Below, in pieces: positions 1 to 6,612 of a stretch of DNA of 10,790 bases. The notes beneath the pieces were generated by a model, which was not told the origin of the DNA, ran no database searches, and saw only the letters and a program-made list of their open reading frames with translations. The first letter of the stretch is position 1, and each line of letters opens with the position of its first letter. The stretch covers positions 1 through 10,790 of the forward strand of contig CAJANQ010000062.1 of NCBI GenBank assembly GCA_903941145.1, given 5' to 3'. Both the position numbers and the translations under genes were made by a program. The DNA comes from an uncultured Actinomycetes bacterium. GTDB taxonomy: Bacteria > Actinomycetota > Acidimicrobiia > Acidimicrobiales > Microtrichaceae.

Positions 1-1
1 G

Positions 2-649
2 GCCACACCGCTCGGCACGCCCCCACCAGCGCCCTCCCCGGCCGGCGGCTACGAGTTCTTGCAGACCCAGAAGGTCGGGACGGGACCAGTGGCCTGGGAC
101 CCGTGCCGGCCCGTCCGGTACGTGGTGAACCCGGCCGGTGCGCCACCGGGTGGTGACCTGCTCATCAACGAAGCGGTGCAACGCACGGCGGCACCGACCG
201 GCCTGAAGTTCGTCGACGAAGGCACCACCGACGAGGCCTGGGCCAAGGACCGCGAGCCGTACCAGCCCGACCGGTACGGGAAGAAGTGGGCCCCGGTGCT
301 CATCGCGTGGACGACGGAGGCCCAGAGCTCGCAGGTCGCGGGCTACATCGCCGGACAGGGTGGACCGGTGGCCGTGGCTGACGCTGACGGTCGGGCGGTC
401 AATGTGAGCGGATCAGTCATCCTTGATGCCGCCGACATCGGCAGGATCCTCACGGAGCCGGGCGGCCAGGCCGCGGCACGAGCCATCGTGCAGCACGAGC
501 TCGGTCATGTTGCCGGCCTCGACCACACGAGCGACAGGACGCAGCTCATGTACTCGGAGACCAACGAGGAGCAGCCGGTCGACTGGGGCACGGGAGACCT
601 CGCCGGTCTGCGCCAACTCGGTCTCGGCGACTGCATGCCTGACGTCTAG
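2..649 (+). CDS. Matrixin-like zinc metalloprotease, 5' end outside the window
   Basis: C-terminal part of a probable zinc-dependent peptidase. The reading frame is open to the left edge of the window, so the true start and any signal peptide are not visible. The first visible codons are Pro/Ala/Gly-rich and look like a linker before the catalytic domain, so the in-frame TTG at 59 is probably not the start. Seen: the metzincin zinc site HELGHVAGLDH (bases 494-526), with three His ligands and the catalytic Glu, followed nine codons later by LMYSE, a candidate Met-turn. A Cys in WDPCRPV near the domain start and a second Cys in GDCMPDV at the end could form a disulfide. Matrixin-like proteins of this shape are common in actinobacteria and are usually exported. 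Substrate unknown. Secretion is inferred, not seen. The family call is good; the specific role is open. Confidence 0.8.
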   Translation, partial: ATPLGTPPPAPSPAGGYEFLQTQKVGTGPVAWDPCRPVRYVVNPAGAPPGGDLLINEAVQRTAAPTGLKFVDEGTTDEAWAKDREPYQPDRYGKKWAPVLIAWTTEAQSSQVAGYIAGQGGPVAVADADGRAVNVSGSVILDAADIGRILTEPGGQAAARAIVQHELGHVAGLDHTSDRTQLMYSETNEEQPVDWGTGDLAGLRQLGLGDCMPDV

Positions 650-697
650 AGGTGGTCAGTCTGCCGGGCCCCGGCGGAGGACCTCGCTCCGCCCGAC

Positions 698-710
698 TAC
701 GTTTCCGGGC
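698..710 (+). promoter_or_regulatory. Possible -10 box for leaderless dcd mRNA
   Basis: TACGTT at 698-703 fits the TANNNT pattern of actinobacterial -10 elements. It ends 7 bases before the GTG start of dcd, so transcription would begin at or next to the start codon. No Shine-Dalgarno sequence is seen before this GTG, which fits a leaderless message. No clear -35 box is visible. Position and pattern are seen; function is inferred. Confidence 0.35.
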
Positions 711-1277
711 GTGATCCTCTCCGACCGCACCATCCGCGCCGAGATCGAGGCGGGCCGGATCGTCATCGACCCGTTCGACCCGACGATGGTCCAGCCCAGC
801 TCGGTCGACCTCCGCCTCGACCACCGCTTCCTGGTCTTCCGCAGCCACACGCGGCCCGTCATCGACGTGAAGGAAGACCTCACCGACCTGACCGAGCCGG
901 TCGAGGTCGCCCCCGACGGCATGTTCGTCCTGCACCCCGGCGAGTTCGTGCTGGGCTCCACCGCAGAGCGCGTGGCGCTGCCCGACGACCTGGTCGGCCG
1001 CATCGAGGGCAAGAGCTCCCTCGGCCGCCTCGGGCTGCTGATCCACACCACGGCCGGGTTCGTGGACGCCGGGTTCCAGGGCTACCTGACGCTCGAGCTG
1101 TCCAACGTGGCCACGCTGCCGATCACGCTCTACCCGGGCATGAAGATCGGACAGATCTCGTTCCTCCGCATGGACGGTCCGGCCGAGACGCCCTACGGCT
1201 CGGGTGCGCTGGGCTCCAAGTACGCCGGCCAGGTCGGTCCGACCGCCAGCCGCTACTGGGAGAACTTCGGCAAATAG
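711..1277 (+). CDS. dcd: dCTP deaminase, probably dUMP-forming
   Basis: Deaminates dCTP in the cytosol to supply deoxyuridine nucleotides for thymidylate synthesis. The 188 residues match the usual family length (about 190). The N-terminus ILSDRTIRAEIEAGRI, then QPSSVDLRL (28-36) and LHPGEFVLGST (74-84), are typical of Dcd. The active-site block runs GRIEGKSSLGRLGL (96-109), TAGFVDAGFQG (114-124) and TLELSN (127-132), with E129 the expected catalytic glutamate. GSKYAGQ.GPTASR near the C-terminus is the expected nucleotide-contacting tail. The TAGF.D.GF.G segment resembles Mycobacterium tuberculosis Dcd, which both deaminates and hydrolyses dCTP to dUMP, more than the E. coli enzyme, so dUMP formation is likely but inferred. 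The GTG start at 711 puts the conserved ILSDR at the N-terminus; the frame is open further upstream, but that extension is unlike Dcd. The gene follows the protease gene by 61 bases. Confidence 0.95.
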   Translation: MILSDRTIRAEIEAGRIVIDPFDPTMVQPSSVDLRLDHRFLVFRSHTRPVIDVKEDLTDLTEPVEVAPDGMFVLHPGEFVLGSTAERVALPDDLVGRIEGKSSLGRLGLLIHTTAGFVDAGFQGYLTLELSNVATLPITLYPGMKIGQISFLRMDGPAETPYGSGALGSKYAGQVGPTASRYWENFGK

Positions 1278-1318
1278 CGACGTTGCAGTCGAGCCGGCGG
1301 TTCCTTCACACTCTGCGG

Positions 1319-2095
1319 GTGACGCGCGAACTTGGCCCTCTGGGTGACGGTTTCCCCGTCGTGCTGGTGCACGGCGCCTTCCACGAGCTGCAGGGACCGA
1401 ACGAGATCAAGTCCCGGTGGATGCCAGCGCTGCAGGACGGTCTGTGGCACCACGGCGTCGACCTGGACCCGGCCGACGTGGGCGTCGTGTTCTACGGCGA
1501 CCTGTTCCGCAACGACCCTGAGGTGCCGGACTCCCCGCAGATGGTTGAGACCCGTCAGCAGGTCGAGCTGTCGCTCGAGGCGCTCGGCGGCAGCGACGTG
1601 CTCGGTGCCCTGAGCCAGGCCGCCAACAACGCGGCCTTCGAGCGAACGGTCGACATGGTGACCACCATGACCACGACGCCGGACCTCGCCGACCAGATCG
1701 GCGAGCGGTACGACCGTGTGGTCGGCCACCGGACCAAAGTGGTCGTGGCGCACTCGATGGGCACGGTCATCGCCTGGACGGCCCTGAACTTTCGGCCCGA
1801 ATCCACGGTGCACACGCTCGTGACGCTGGGCTCACCGCTCGGTTCGCCCATGGTGTTCGGCATGCTCGACCCAACACCGATCGACGGCCAGGGGGCATGG
1901 CCTGGTTCGGTGCAGCGGTGGGTGAACGTGGCGGCCGTGGGCGACAAGGCCGCCGGCGGCCACCTTCTCTCCGAGCGGTTCGGGAGCCAGGTCGAGGACC
2001 GTCAGGTCGACAACGGCCACCGCGCGCACGACCCCGAGCCCTACCTCAATGCTGCGGCGACCGGCGAGGCAGTCGCGGGAGCACTGCGCAGCTGA
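1319..2095 (+). CDS. Alpha/beta hydrolase (serine esterase/lipase-like)
   Basis: Probable serine hydrolase of the alpha/beta-hydrolase fold, cytosolic as far as can be seen (no signal peptide or membrane segment). From the GTG start it has 258 residues. PVVLVHGAFHE close to the N-terminus is the first core strand plus the oxyanion-hole HG motif. VVVAHSMGTVIAW is the nucleophile elbow, with AHSMG replacing the commoner GHSxG. VTLGSPLGSP is the following strand. The Asp in VAAVGDKAAGG and a His in DNGHRAHDPEPYL are the likely remaining triad members. Such proteins act as esterases, lipases or thioesterases; the substrate cannot be told. The start is uncertain: an in-frame TTG at 1283, 5 bases after dcd, would add 12 residues. 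I prefer GTG 1319 because the core strand then follows at once and the upstream bases lack a ribosome binding site. It converges on the receiver-like gene, with 12 bases between stops. Confidence 0.75.
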   Translation: MTRELGPLGDGFPVVLVHGAFHELQGPNEIKSRWMPALQDGLWHHGVDLDPADVGVVFYGDLFRNDPEVPDSPQMVETRQQVELSLEALGGSDVLGALSQAANNAAFERTVDMVTTMTTTPDLADQIGERYDRVVGHRTKVVVAHSMGTVIAWTALNFRPESTVHTLVTLGSPLGSPMVFGMLDPTPIDGQGAWPGSVQRWVNVAAVGDKAAGGHLLSERFGSQVEDRQVDNGHRAHDPEPYLNAAATGEAVAGALRS

Positions 2096-2107
2096 GCGGT
2101 CGCGACG

Positions 2108-2560
2108 TCAGGGCCGGCGACGTCGACGCACGTCGGCGTCGACCGAGCTGACCTCGGTCACGGCGGCCACGAGCCGCTCGGGCTCGACCGGCCGCGCGAC
2201 GGTCAGGTCGGCACCGGCGGCGGTGGACGTGGCGGCACCCACGGGGTCGTCGACCAGCACCACCAGCGCAGCGTCGCGGACCTGCGGCTCGGTGCGAGAC
2301 CGGAGCTCGCCGACCAGCGAGGCAGCAGCATCGTCGTGGCCGGGTGGCAGCGCCACCACGCACGCAGCTACGGACTCGTCGCGCAGTGCCCGCACGACGG
2401 CGTCGCCAGGCGCGCAGGTCGCAACGACGAAGCCCGCAGAAGTCAGGACCGTCGCCACCATCGCGGCGGCGTCGGCCCGCTGGTCCACCACCAGGACACG
2501 CGCACCCTCGGGGGAGTCCCCGGGAGCGCCGGCCCCGCCGGTGGTCGCAGCGTCGTTCAG
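2108..2560 (-). CDS. Degenerate receiver-domain (CheY-like) protein
   Basis: Small protein (about 150 residues if it starts at the CTG at 2560) that looks like a response-regulator receiver domain and little else. Seen: RVLVVDQ (21-27) as strand 1; AACVVALPPG (65-74) where the phospho-acceptor strand should be, with Ala70 in place of Asp; ALVVLVDD (98-105) as strand 4; and GADLTVARPVEPERLVAAV (116-134), the usual GAD..L.KP region with Arg for Lys. The acidic pair of strand 1 is reduced to one Asp. The domain probably cannot be phosphorylated in the normal way and may act as a protein-interaction module. The tail ends in an RRRRRP run. The start is unclear: CTG overlaps the stop of the Fe-S reductase gene (CTGA), and the first ordinary start inside the frame (GTG near 2491) would cut away most of strand 1. 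Translation coupled to the reductase is likely. Family call by pattern only. Confidence 0.55.
   Translation of the reverse strand: MNDAATTGGAGAPGDSPEGARVLVVDQRADAAAMVATVLTSAGFVVATCAPGDAVVRALRDESVAACVVALPPGHDDAAASLVGELRSRTEPQVRDAALVVLVDDPVGAATSTAAGADLTVARPVEPERLVAAVTEVSSVDADVRRRRRP
2122..2143. terminator. Possible hairpin between convergent genes
   Basis: GTCGACG at 2122-2128 and CGTCGAC at 2137-2143 form a 7-base-pair inverted repeat with an 8-base loop. It lies 26 bases past the hydrolase stop, within the last codons of the opposing receiver-like gene. It could end the hydrolase transcript, but there is no T-run, and short GC palindromes are common in DNA of this composition. Confidence 0.25.
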
Positions 2561-4809
2561 GACGTCTGCTCGAGCGGGTTCTGTGCGAGGGGCTCGGCGT
2601 TCTCGAGCGCCTCGAGGACGTGCATGGCAAGGTCGCCGACCTTGACCTGTCCCTCCTCGACACCCTGGGCCTTCACGCCGTCGTCGATCATCACGTAGCA
2701 GAAGGGGCACGCCGTGGCGATGCGCGAGGCGCCCGTCGCCAGCAGCTCCTGGCTGCGCTCGACGTTGACCTGCTTGCCGATGCTCTCCTCCATCCACATG
2801 CGGGCGCCACCGGCGCCGCAGCACATGCCCTTGGTGCCGTTGCGGCCGGCCTCGACGATCTCGATGCCCTTGAGGTGGCCGATCACGTTACGGGGGGCCA
2901 TGTAGATGTCGTTGTGGCGGCCCAGGTAGCAGGAGTCGTGGTACACCACGCGCTCCTCGAGCCTGGCGCCCGACATGTCGAGACGGCCCGAGTCGATCAT
3001 CTGCTCGAGGAACTGCGAGTGGTGCACGACCTCGTAGTTGCCACCCAGCTGCGGGTACTCGTTGGCGAGCGTGTTGAAGCAGTGGGGGCACTGCGTGATG
3101 ATCTTGCGCACGCCCATCGAGTCCAGGGTCTCGATGTTCTGCATGGCCAGCATCTGGAAGATGTACTCGTTGCCGGAACGGCGGGCCGGGTCACCGGTGC
3201 AGTTCTCGGCCGGGCCGAGGATGGCGAAGCTGATCTCGGCCCGCTGCATGAGCTTGGCCATGGCCTGGGTGACCTTGCGGTTCTTGTCGTCGAACGAACC
3301 GGCGCAGCCGACCCAGTAGAGGTACTCGGCGGTGAACGGGTCGCCGCCGTCGATGACCTCGATGCCCTCGAGGTCCTTGGTCCAGTCGGCACGCTCGGTC
3401 TGGCTCATGCCCCACGGGTTCGCGGAGTTCTCCATGGCGCGGAAGGCGTTGCCCAGCTCGGTCGGGAAGTCCGACTCCATCAGCGTCAGGTAGCGACGCA
3501 TGTCGAGGATCTTGTCGAGGATCTCGATGTTGACGGGGCAGTTCTCGTCACAGGCCTTGCACGTGGTGCAGGACCAGACCTCTTCGGCCGTGATGCGCTC
3601 GAACAGCGAGTTGGCGGAGACGGTGATCTCCTTGTCGACGCCGATGGGGGGCGACACGACCGGGGTGCCGGTGGCGGCCATCACGGTGCCGGCCTTGAGC
3701 ACGATCTCACGCGGGTCGAGCGGCTTGCCCGTGGCGTGCGCCGGGCACACGGAGGTGCAGCGGCCGCACATGGTGCAGGCGTCGGTGTCGAGCAGCTGCT
3801 TCCAGGTGAAGTCCTCGACGACCGCGGCGCCGAACGACTCGAGCTCGGTCTCCATGAGGTTGGGCATGGCCCGCATGGCGCCCTTCGGACGGTCCTTGTC
3901 CGAGAGGTACATGTTGAGCGGCGAGGTGAAGATGTGCCGGAGCATGGTGGTCGGCAGGATGATCAGGAAGGCGATGAACGTCAGGACGTGCAGCACCCAC
4001 ATGGCGGTGTGCCAGCCGTTCAGGCCCGACAGTCCGTCGACCAGGCCGGACAGCGGGTAGCCGACGAACGACCACTTCTCGAAGGCCGGCCGGCCCTCCT
4101 CGGCAATACGGAACATCTCGGCCAGGAAGCCGGAGACACCGACGGCCAGCAGGACGCCCAGGATGATGGCGTGCTCGGCGCGGGTCTTGATCTTGATGCG
4201 GTAGGGCTTCTGGACGTACCGGCGGACGATCGCCCACACGACGCCCAGGGTGAAGATCAGGCCGCCGAAGTCGCCGACGAATGCGTACGCCTTGTAGACG
4301 TCGCCGTGGAGGAACTTGGCGGCCTCGGGCAGCTGGTGGTTGATCTCGAGGACCGTGGTGACGGCCAGCAGGATCAAGAAGCCGAAGTAGATCATCGAGT
4401 GCATGATCCCGGCGGCGGGGTCGCGCAGGAGGGTCTGCATGTAGAGGCCGCCGCGCAGGGTCTCGAGACGCTTCTTCGCGTTCTTCGGCGTGATGTCACG
4501 CTTGTCGGGGTTGCCGCGCTGCCAGTTGCGCATGCGGTACGAGAACATCACGGCGCCGTAGATGAACATCACCGGGATGACCGTGTAGAAGACCAGCTTG
4601 AGCCAGCCGGGGATGCCCCCGAAGACCTCTCGCTGCACCGGGCTCTCGTCGTGGAACTGGAACACGGTGGCGGCGACGCCGGACACTGCGACCAGCACCG
4701 CGATGCCGACGCCGACGAGGATCGCAATCTGCGGCGGCTGCAGCCGCTTCGGGCCGGGGACCGCAGTCTCGGCGTCGTCGGTGGAGGTGGTGGTGTCAGT
4801 CGCGCTCAT
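2557..4809 (-). CDS. Membrane-bound Fe-S oxidoreductase, EtfD-like (CCG-domain)
   Basis: Fused membrane electron-transfer protein of 750 residues. The N-terminal half has about six hydrophobic helices (roughly 28-50, 72-91, 136-156, 176-195, 212-232, 268-288) resembling the nitrate reductase gamma / HdrE-type cytochrome b domain; H137 and H273 are possible haem ligands. Two 4Fe-4S motifs follow: C345-x2-C-x2-C-x3-C and C414-x2-C-x2-C-x3-C. Then come two cysteine-rich CCG domains: C502, C537 and CPHC (574-577), and C627, CCG (663-665) and CPFC (701-704). This architecture matches M. tuberculosis Rv0338c (EtfD) and Bacillus FadF, which link electron-transfer flavoprotein and acyl-CoA dehydrogenases to the quinone pool. 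That role is inferred here; no etfAB or acyl-CoA dehydrogenase gene lies in the window. The ATG start has an AGGG about 6 bases upstream. The receiver-like gene follows with overlap; the ParA-like gene is divergent. Confidence 0.9.
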   Translation of the reverse strand: MSATDTTTSTDDAETAVPGPKRLQPPQIAILVGVGIAVLVAVSGVAATVFQFHDESPVQREVFGGIPGWLKLVFYTVIPVMFIYGAVMFSYRMRNWQRGNPDKRDITPKNAKKRLETLRGGLYMQTLLRDPAAGIMHSMIYFGFLILLAVTTVLEINHQLPEAAKFLHGDVYKAYAFVGDFGGLIFTLGVVWAIVRRYVQKPYRIKIKTRAEHAIILGVLLAVGVSGFLAEMFRIAEEGRPAFEKWSFVGYPLSGLVDGLSGLNGWHTAMWVLHVLTFIAFLIILPTTMLRHIFTSPLNMYLSDKDRPKGAMRAMPNLMETELESFGAAVVEDFTWKQLLDTDACTMCGRCTSVCPAHATGKPLDPREIVLKAGTVMAATGTPVVSPPIGVDKEITVSANSLFERITAEEVWSCTTCKACDENCPVNIEILDKILDMRRYLTLMESDFPTELGNAFRAMENSANPWGMSQTERADWTKDLEGIEVIDGGDPFTAEYLYWVGCAGSFDDKNRKVTQAMAKLMQRAEISFAILGPAENCTGDPARRSGNEYIFQMLAMQNIETLDSMGVRKIITQCPHCFNTLANEYPQLGGNYEVVHHSQFLEQMIDSGRLDMSGARLEERVVYHDSCYLGRHNDIYMAPRNVIGHLKGIEIVEAGRNGTKGMCCGAGGARMWMEESIGKQVNVERSQELLATGASRIATACPFCYVMIDDGVKAQGVEEGQVKVGDLAMHVLEALENAEPLAQNPLEQTS

Positions 4810-4901
4810 AGCGCCCTGAAACCTACCAACACGGCCCCGCCGAGACGTACTTCCGGCCCCGGATGAAGGCCGGGCCGGGAACCGTCGGCCAAGATGGGCA
4901 C

Positions 4902-5663
4902 ATGAAGGTCGTTGCAGTCGCAGGCGCCAAGGGCGGGATCGGGAAGACCGCGACCGCGGTCAACCTGGCGATGCTCTCGTCCCAGGCCGGCTTCCGGACC
5001 CTCCTGTGGGACCTCGACCCGCAGGGCGCGGCCACCCACTGCTACCGGGCCAAGGCCAAGGTCAAGGGCGGTGCCGCCAAGGTGCTCGGCGGGCGTCGCG
5101 ACCTGGCGAACTTCGTCCGCCACACCGACTACGAGCTGCTGGACCTCCTGCCCGCCGACCCCTCGTTCCGGATCGTCGACACCGTCCTGTCCACCCGCCG
5201 CTGGCCCGAACGCGTGCTCCGCAAGCTCCTGCGCAGCGTGCGTGACCGCTACGACGTCGTGTTCCTGGACTGTGCGCCCGGCCTGGGCATCGTGACCGAG
5301 TCGATCATCGAGGCCTCCGACCTGGTCCTGGCGCCCGTCGTGCCGGCCCCGTTGGCGGTCCGCGGGTTCGACCAGATCGCCGAGTTCGTGAAGGAGCACC
5401 AGCCCGGCATGCCGGTGCTCGCCTTCCTGTCGATGGTCGACGAGCGCAAGGTCCTGCACCGGCAGGTCATGACGCAGGTCGCCGACGACCAGCGGTTCTC
5501 GCCGGCGACCGTGGTCGTCAGCTCCTCGGTCGAGCGCATGGGCATGGAGCAGGTGCCGGCCGTGCTGGCGTCGCCCCACAACCTGGCGGCCAAGGGCTAC
5601 GCCGGGCTCTGGGCGGACCTGGAGAACCGGCTCGACCTGCAGCGGCCGATCCCGACCGACTGA
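4902..5663 (+). CDS. ParA/MinD-family ATPase, no ParB partner in view
   Basis: Deviant-Walker P-loop ATPase of 253 residues, probably cytosolic. Seen: strand 1 and the KGG-type Walker A (KVVAVAGAKGGIGKTATAVN, 2-21, with signature Lys10 and Lys15); LLWDLDPQGAATH (34-46) as the switch I / Walker A' region; VVFLDCAPGLG (119-129) as Walker B; and APVVPAPLAVRG (144-155), typical of the ParA/Soj/MinD group. Members of the family position DNA, plasmids or protein complexes by ATP-driven dimerisation. No parB, minC or parS-like repeat is visible next to it, so its cargo is unknown. I chose the ATG at 4902 because Walker A then starts at the N-terminus; the in-frame ATG at 4863 would add 13 residues of poor coding character. 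CAAGAT at 4890-4895, six bases before the ATG, could be a weak leaderless -10. The gene is divergent from the Fe-S reductase and convergent with gpmA. Confidence 0.85.
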   Translation: MKVVAVAGAKGGIGKTATAVNLAMLSSQAGFRTLLWDLDPQGAATHCYRAKAKVKGGAAKVLGGRRDLANFVRHTDYELLDLLPADPSFRIVDTVLSTRRWPERVLRKLLRSVRDRYDVVFLDCAPGLGIVTESIIEASDLVLAPVVPAPLAVRGFDQIAEFVKEHQPGMPVLAFLSMVDERKVLHRQVMTQVADDQRFSPATVVVSSSVERMGMEQVPAVLASPHNLAAKGYAGLWADLENRLDLQRPIPTD

Positions 5664-5679
5664 CGCCGGTCGACTCGGA

Positions 5680-5747
5680 CTACTTGCCGGCGGCTTGGGC
5701 CCCTACTTGCCGGCGGCTTGGGCCCCTACTTGCCGGCGGCTTGGGCC
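5680..5747. repeat. Three tandem copies of a 22-base unit at the gpmA 3' end
   Basis: The unit begins ctacttgccggcggcttggg on the plus strand and is 22 bases long. Copies lie at 5680-5701, 5703-5724 and 5726-5747; all three are identical and are separated by single C bases (period 23). The rightmost copy is the last six codons of gpmA plus its TAG stop and part of the codon before; the other two follow the stop in the space shared with the ParA-like gene. Each copy contains the palindromes GCCGGC and, with the spacer, GGGCCC. Confidence 0.95.
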
Positions 5748-6487
5748 GCGACGGCAGCTGCCTTGGCCTTCACGGCCTCGGCGTCCATCAGGTAGCGGTC
5801 CTCGACCGACTTCTTCTCAGCGGGCATGAAGTCGTCGCCCAGCTCGTAGCGGAGCGGCACGCCGGTCGGGATGTTGAGCTCGGTGATCTCGTCGTCGGGG
5901 ATCTGCTCGAGGTGCTTCACGAGTGCCCGGAGCGAGTTGCCGTGGGCCACGACCAGCACGGTCCGGCCGGCCACCAGGTCGGGGACGATCCCGTCGTACC
6001 AGTAGGGGAGCATCCGGGCGACCACGTCGGCCAGGCACTCCGACTGCGGGACCAGCTCGGGCGGCAGGTCCGCGTAGCGGTCGTCGTCGTTCGGGTTGTG
6101 CTGGTTGTCGGCCGCGATCGGCGGCGGCGGCACGTCGTACGAGCGGCGCCAGACCTTGACCTGGTCCTCGCCGTACTTCTCTGCGGTCTCGGCCTTGTTG
6201 CGGCCCGTCAGGTCGCCGTAGTGCCGCTCGTTCAGTCGCCAGTTGCGGCGCACCGGCACCCACAGGCGGCCCATGCGGTCCAGCGCCTCGTTGGCGGTGC
6301 GGATGGCCCGCAGCTGCACCGAGGTGTGGACCACGTCGGGGTGCACGCCGGCCTCGGCCATCATGTCGCCTGCCGCGCCGGCCTCGGTGCTGCCGGTGTC
6401 GGTCAGGTCGCAGTCGTACCAGCCGGTGAACAGGTTGAGCTTGTTCCACTCGCTCTCGCCGTGGCGGAGCAGGACGAGCTGGTGCAT
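5726..6487 (-). CDS. gpmA: 2,3-bisphosphoglycerate-dependent phosphoglycerate mutase
   Basis: Interconverts 3- and 2-phosphoglycerate in glycolysis and gluconeogenesis, in the cytosol. At 253 residues it fits the dPGM family (about 250). Seen: LVLLRHGESEWN (4-15), with H9 the phosphorylated histidine; FTGWYDCDLTDTG (20-32); SVQLRAIRTA (56-65), with R61 the expected phosphate ligand; RNWRLNERHYGDLTG (81-95), with E87 the acid/base; and VVAHGNSLRALVKHLE (179-194), with H182 the second catalytic His. PTGVPL.YEL (208-216) is also typical. The ATG at 6487 has GGGAGG 4 bases upstream and places the RHGE motif at the usual depth, so an upstream in-frame start near 6535 is unlikely. The last residues, AAVAAQAAGK, are low-complexity and their DNA is repeated downstream. 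It converges on the ParA-like gene and diverges from the glycosyltransferase. Confidence 0.95.
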   Translation of the reverse strand: MHQLVLLRHGESEWNKLNLFTGWYDCDLTDTGSTEAGAAGDMMAEAGVHPDVVHTSVQLRAIRTANEALDRMGRLWVPVRRNWRLNERHYGDLTGRNKAETAEKYGEDQVKVWRRSYDVPPPPIAADNQHNPNDDDRYADLPPELVPQSECLADVVARMLPYWYDGIVPDLVAGRTVLVVAHGNSLRALVKHLEQIPDDEITELNIPTGVPLRYELGDDFMPAEKKSVEDRYLMDAEAVKAKAAAVAAQAAGK

Positions 6488-6491
6488 GGTG

Positions 6492-6497
6492 CCTCCC
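6492..6497 (-). promoter_or_regulatory. Shine-Dalgarno site of gpmA
   Basis: GGGAGG on the minus strand lies 4 bases before the ATG at 6487. It is the strongest ribosome binding site near this gene and supports that ATG over the in-frame start 48 bases further upstream. Confidence 0.7.
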
Positions 6498-6600
6498 GGG
6501 TCGGGGTCGTTGGACCGGGGCCGATGCTGCCGCACCCCGTCCTCGTCAGTCCAGCCTCCCGGTCCGTCGTTGCAGGGGCTCGGTCGTCCAAGGTGGTCGG

Positions 6601-6612
6601 TACAGTGGCCCG
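6601..6612 (+). promoter_or_regulatory. Possible -10 box for leaderless glycosyltransferase mRNA
   Basis: TACAGT at 6601-6606 matches TATAAT at four of six positions and lies 6 bases before the GTG start at 6613, so initiation would fall on or beside the start codon. No Shine-Dalgarno sequence is present. No convincing -35 is seen at standard spacing (a TTGCAG at 6570 is 25 bases away, too far). Confidence 0.4.

Noticed and set aside
423..710. An N-terminal extension of dcd back to 423
   Set aside because: It overlaps the protease gene in another frame, is Ser/Arg/Thr-rich out-of-frame translation, and would nearly double the size of a conserved enzyme.
2344..4866. An 840-codon open frame on the plus strand opposite the Fe-S reductase gene
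   Set aside because: It is the antisense shadow of a GC-rich gene. The translation is low-complexity (runs of H, V, D, L, G, A) with no recognisable domain, while the minus-strand frame has all expected Cys motifs and helices.
4806..5579. A 257-codon open frame on the minus strand opposite the ParA-like gene
   Set aside because: Shadow with Gly/Val/His-rich low-complexity translation; the plus-strand ATPase motifs are intact.
5680..5747. CRISPR-like array
   Set aside because: Copies are directly adjacent with one-base spacers and derive from the gpmA coding end; there are no unique spacers and no cas genes.
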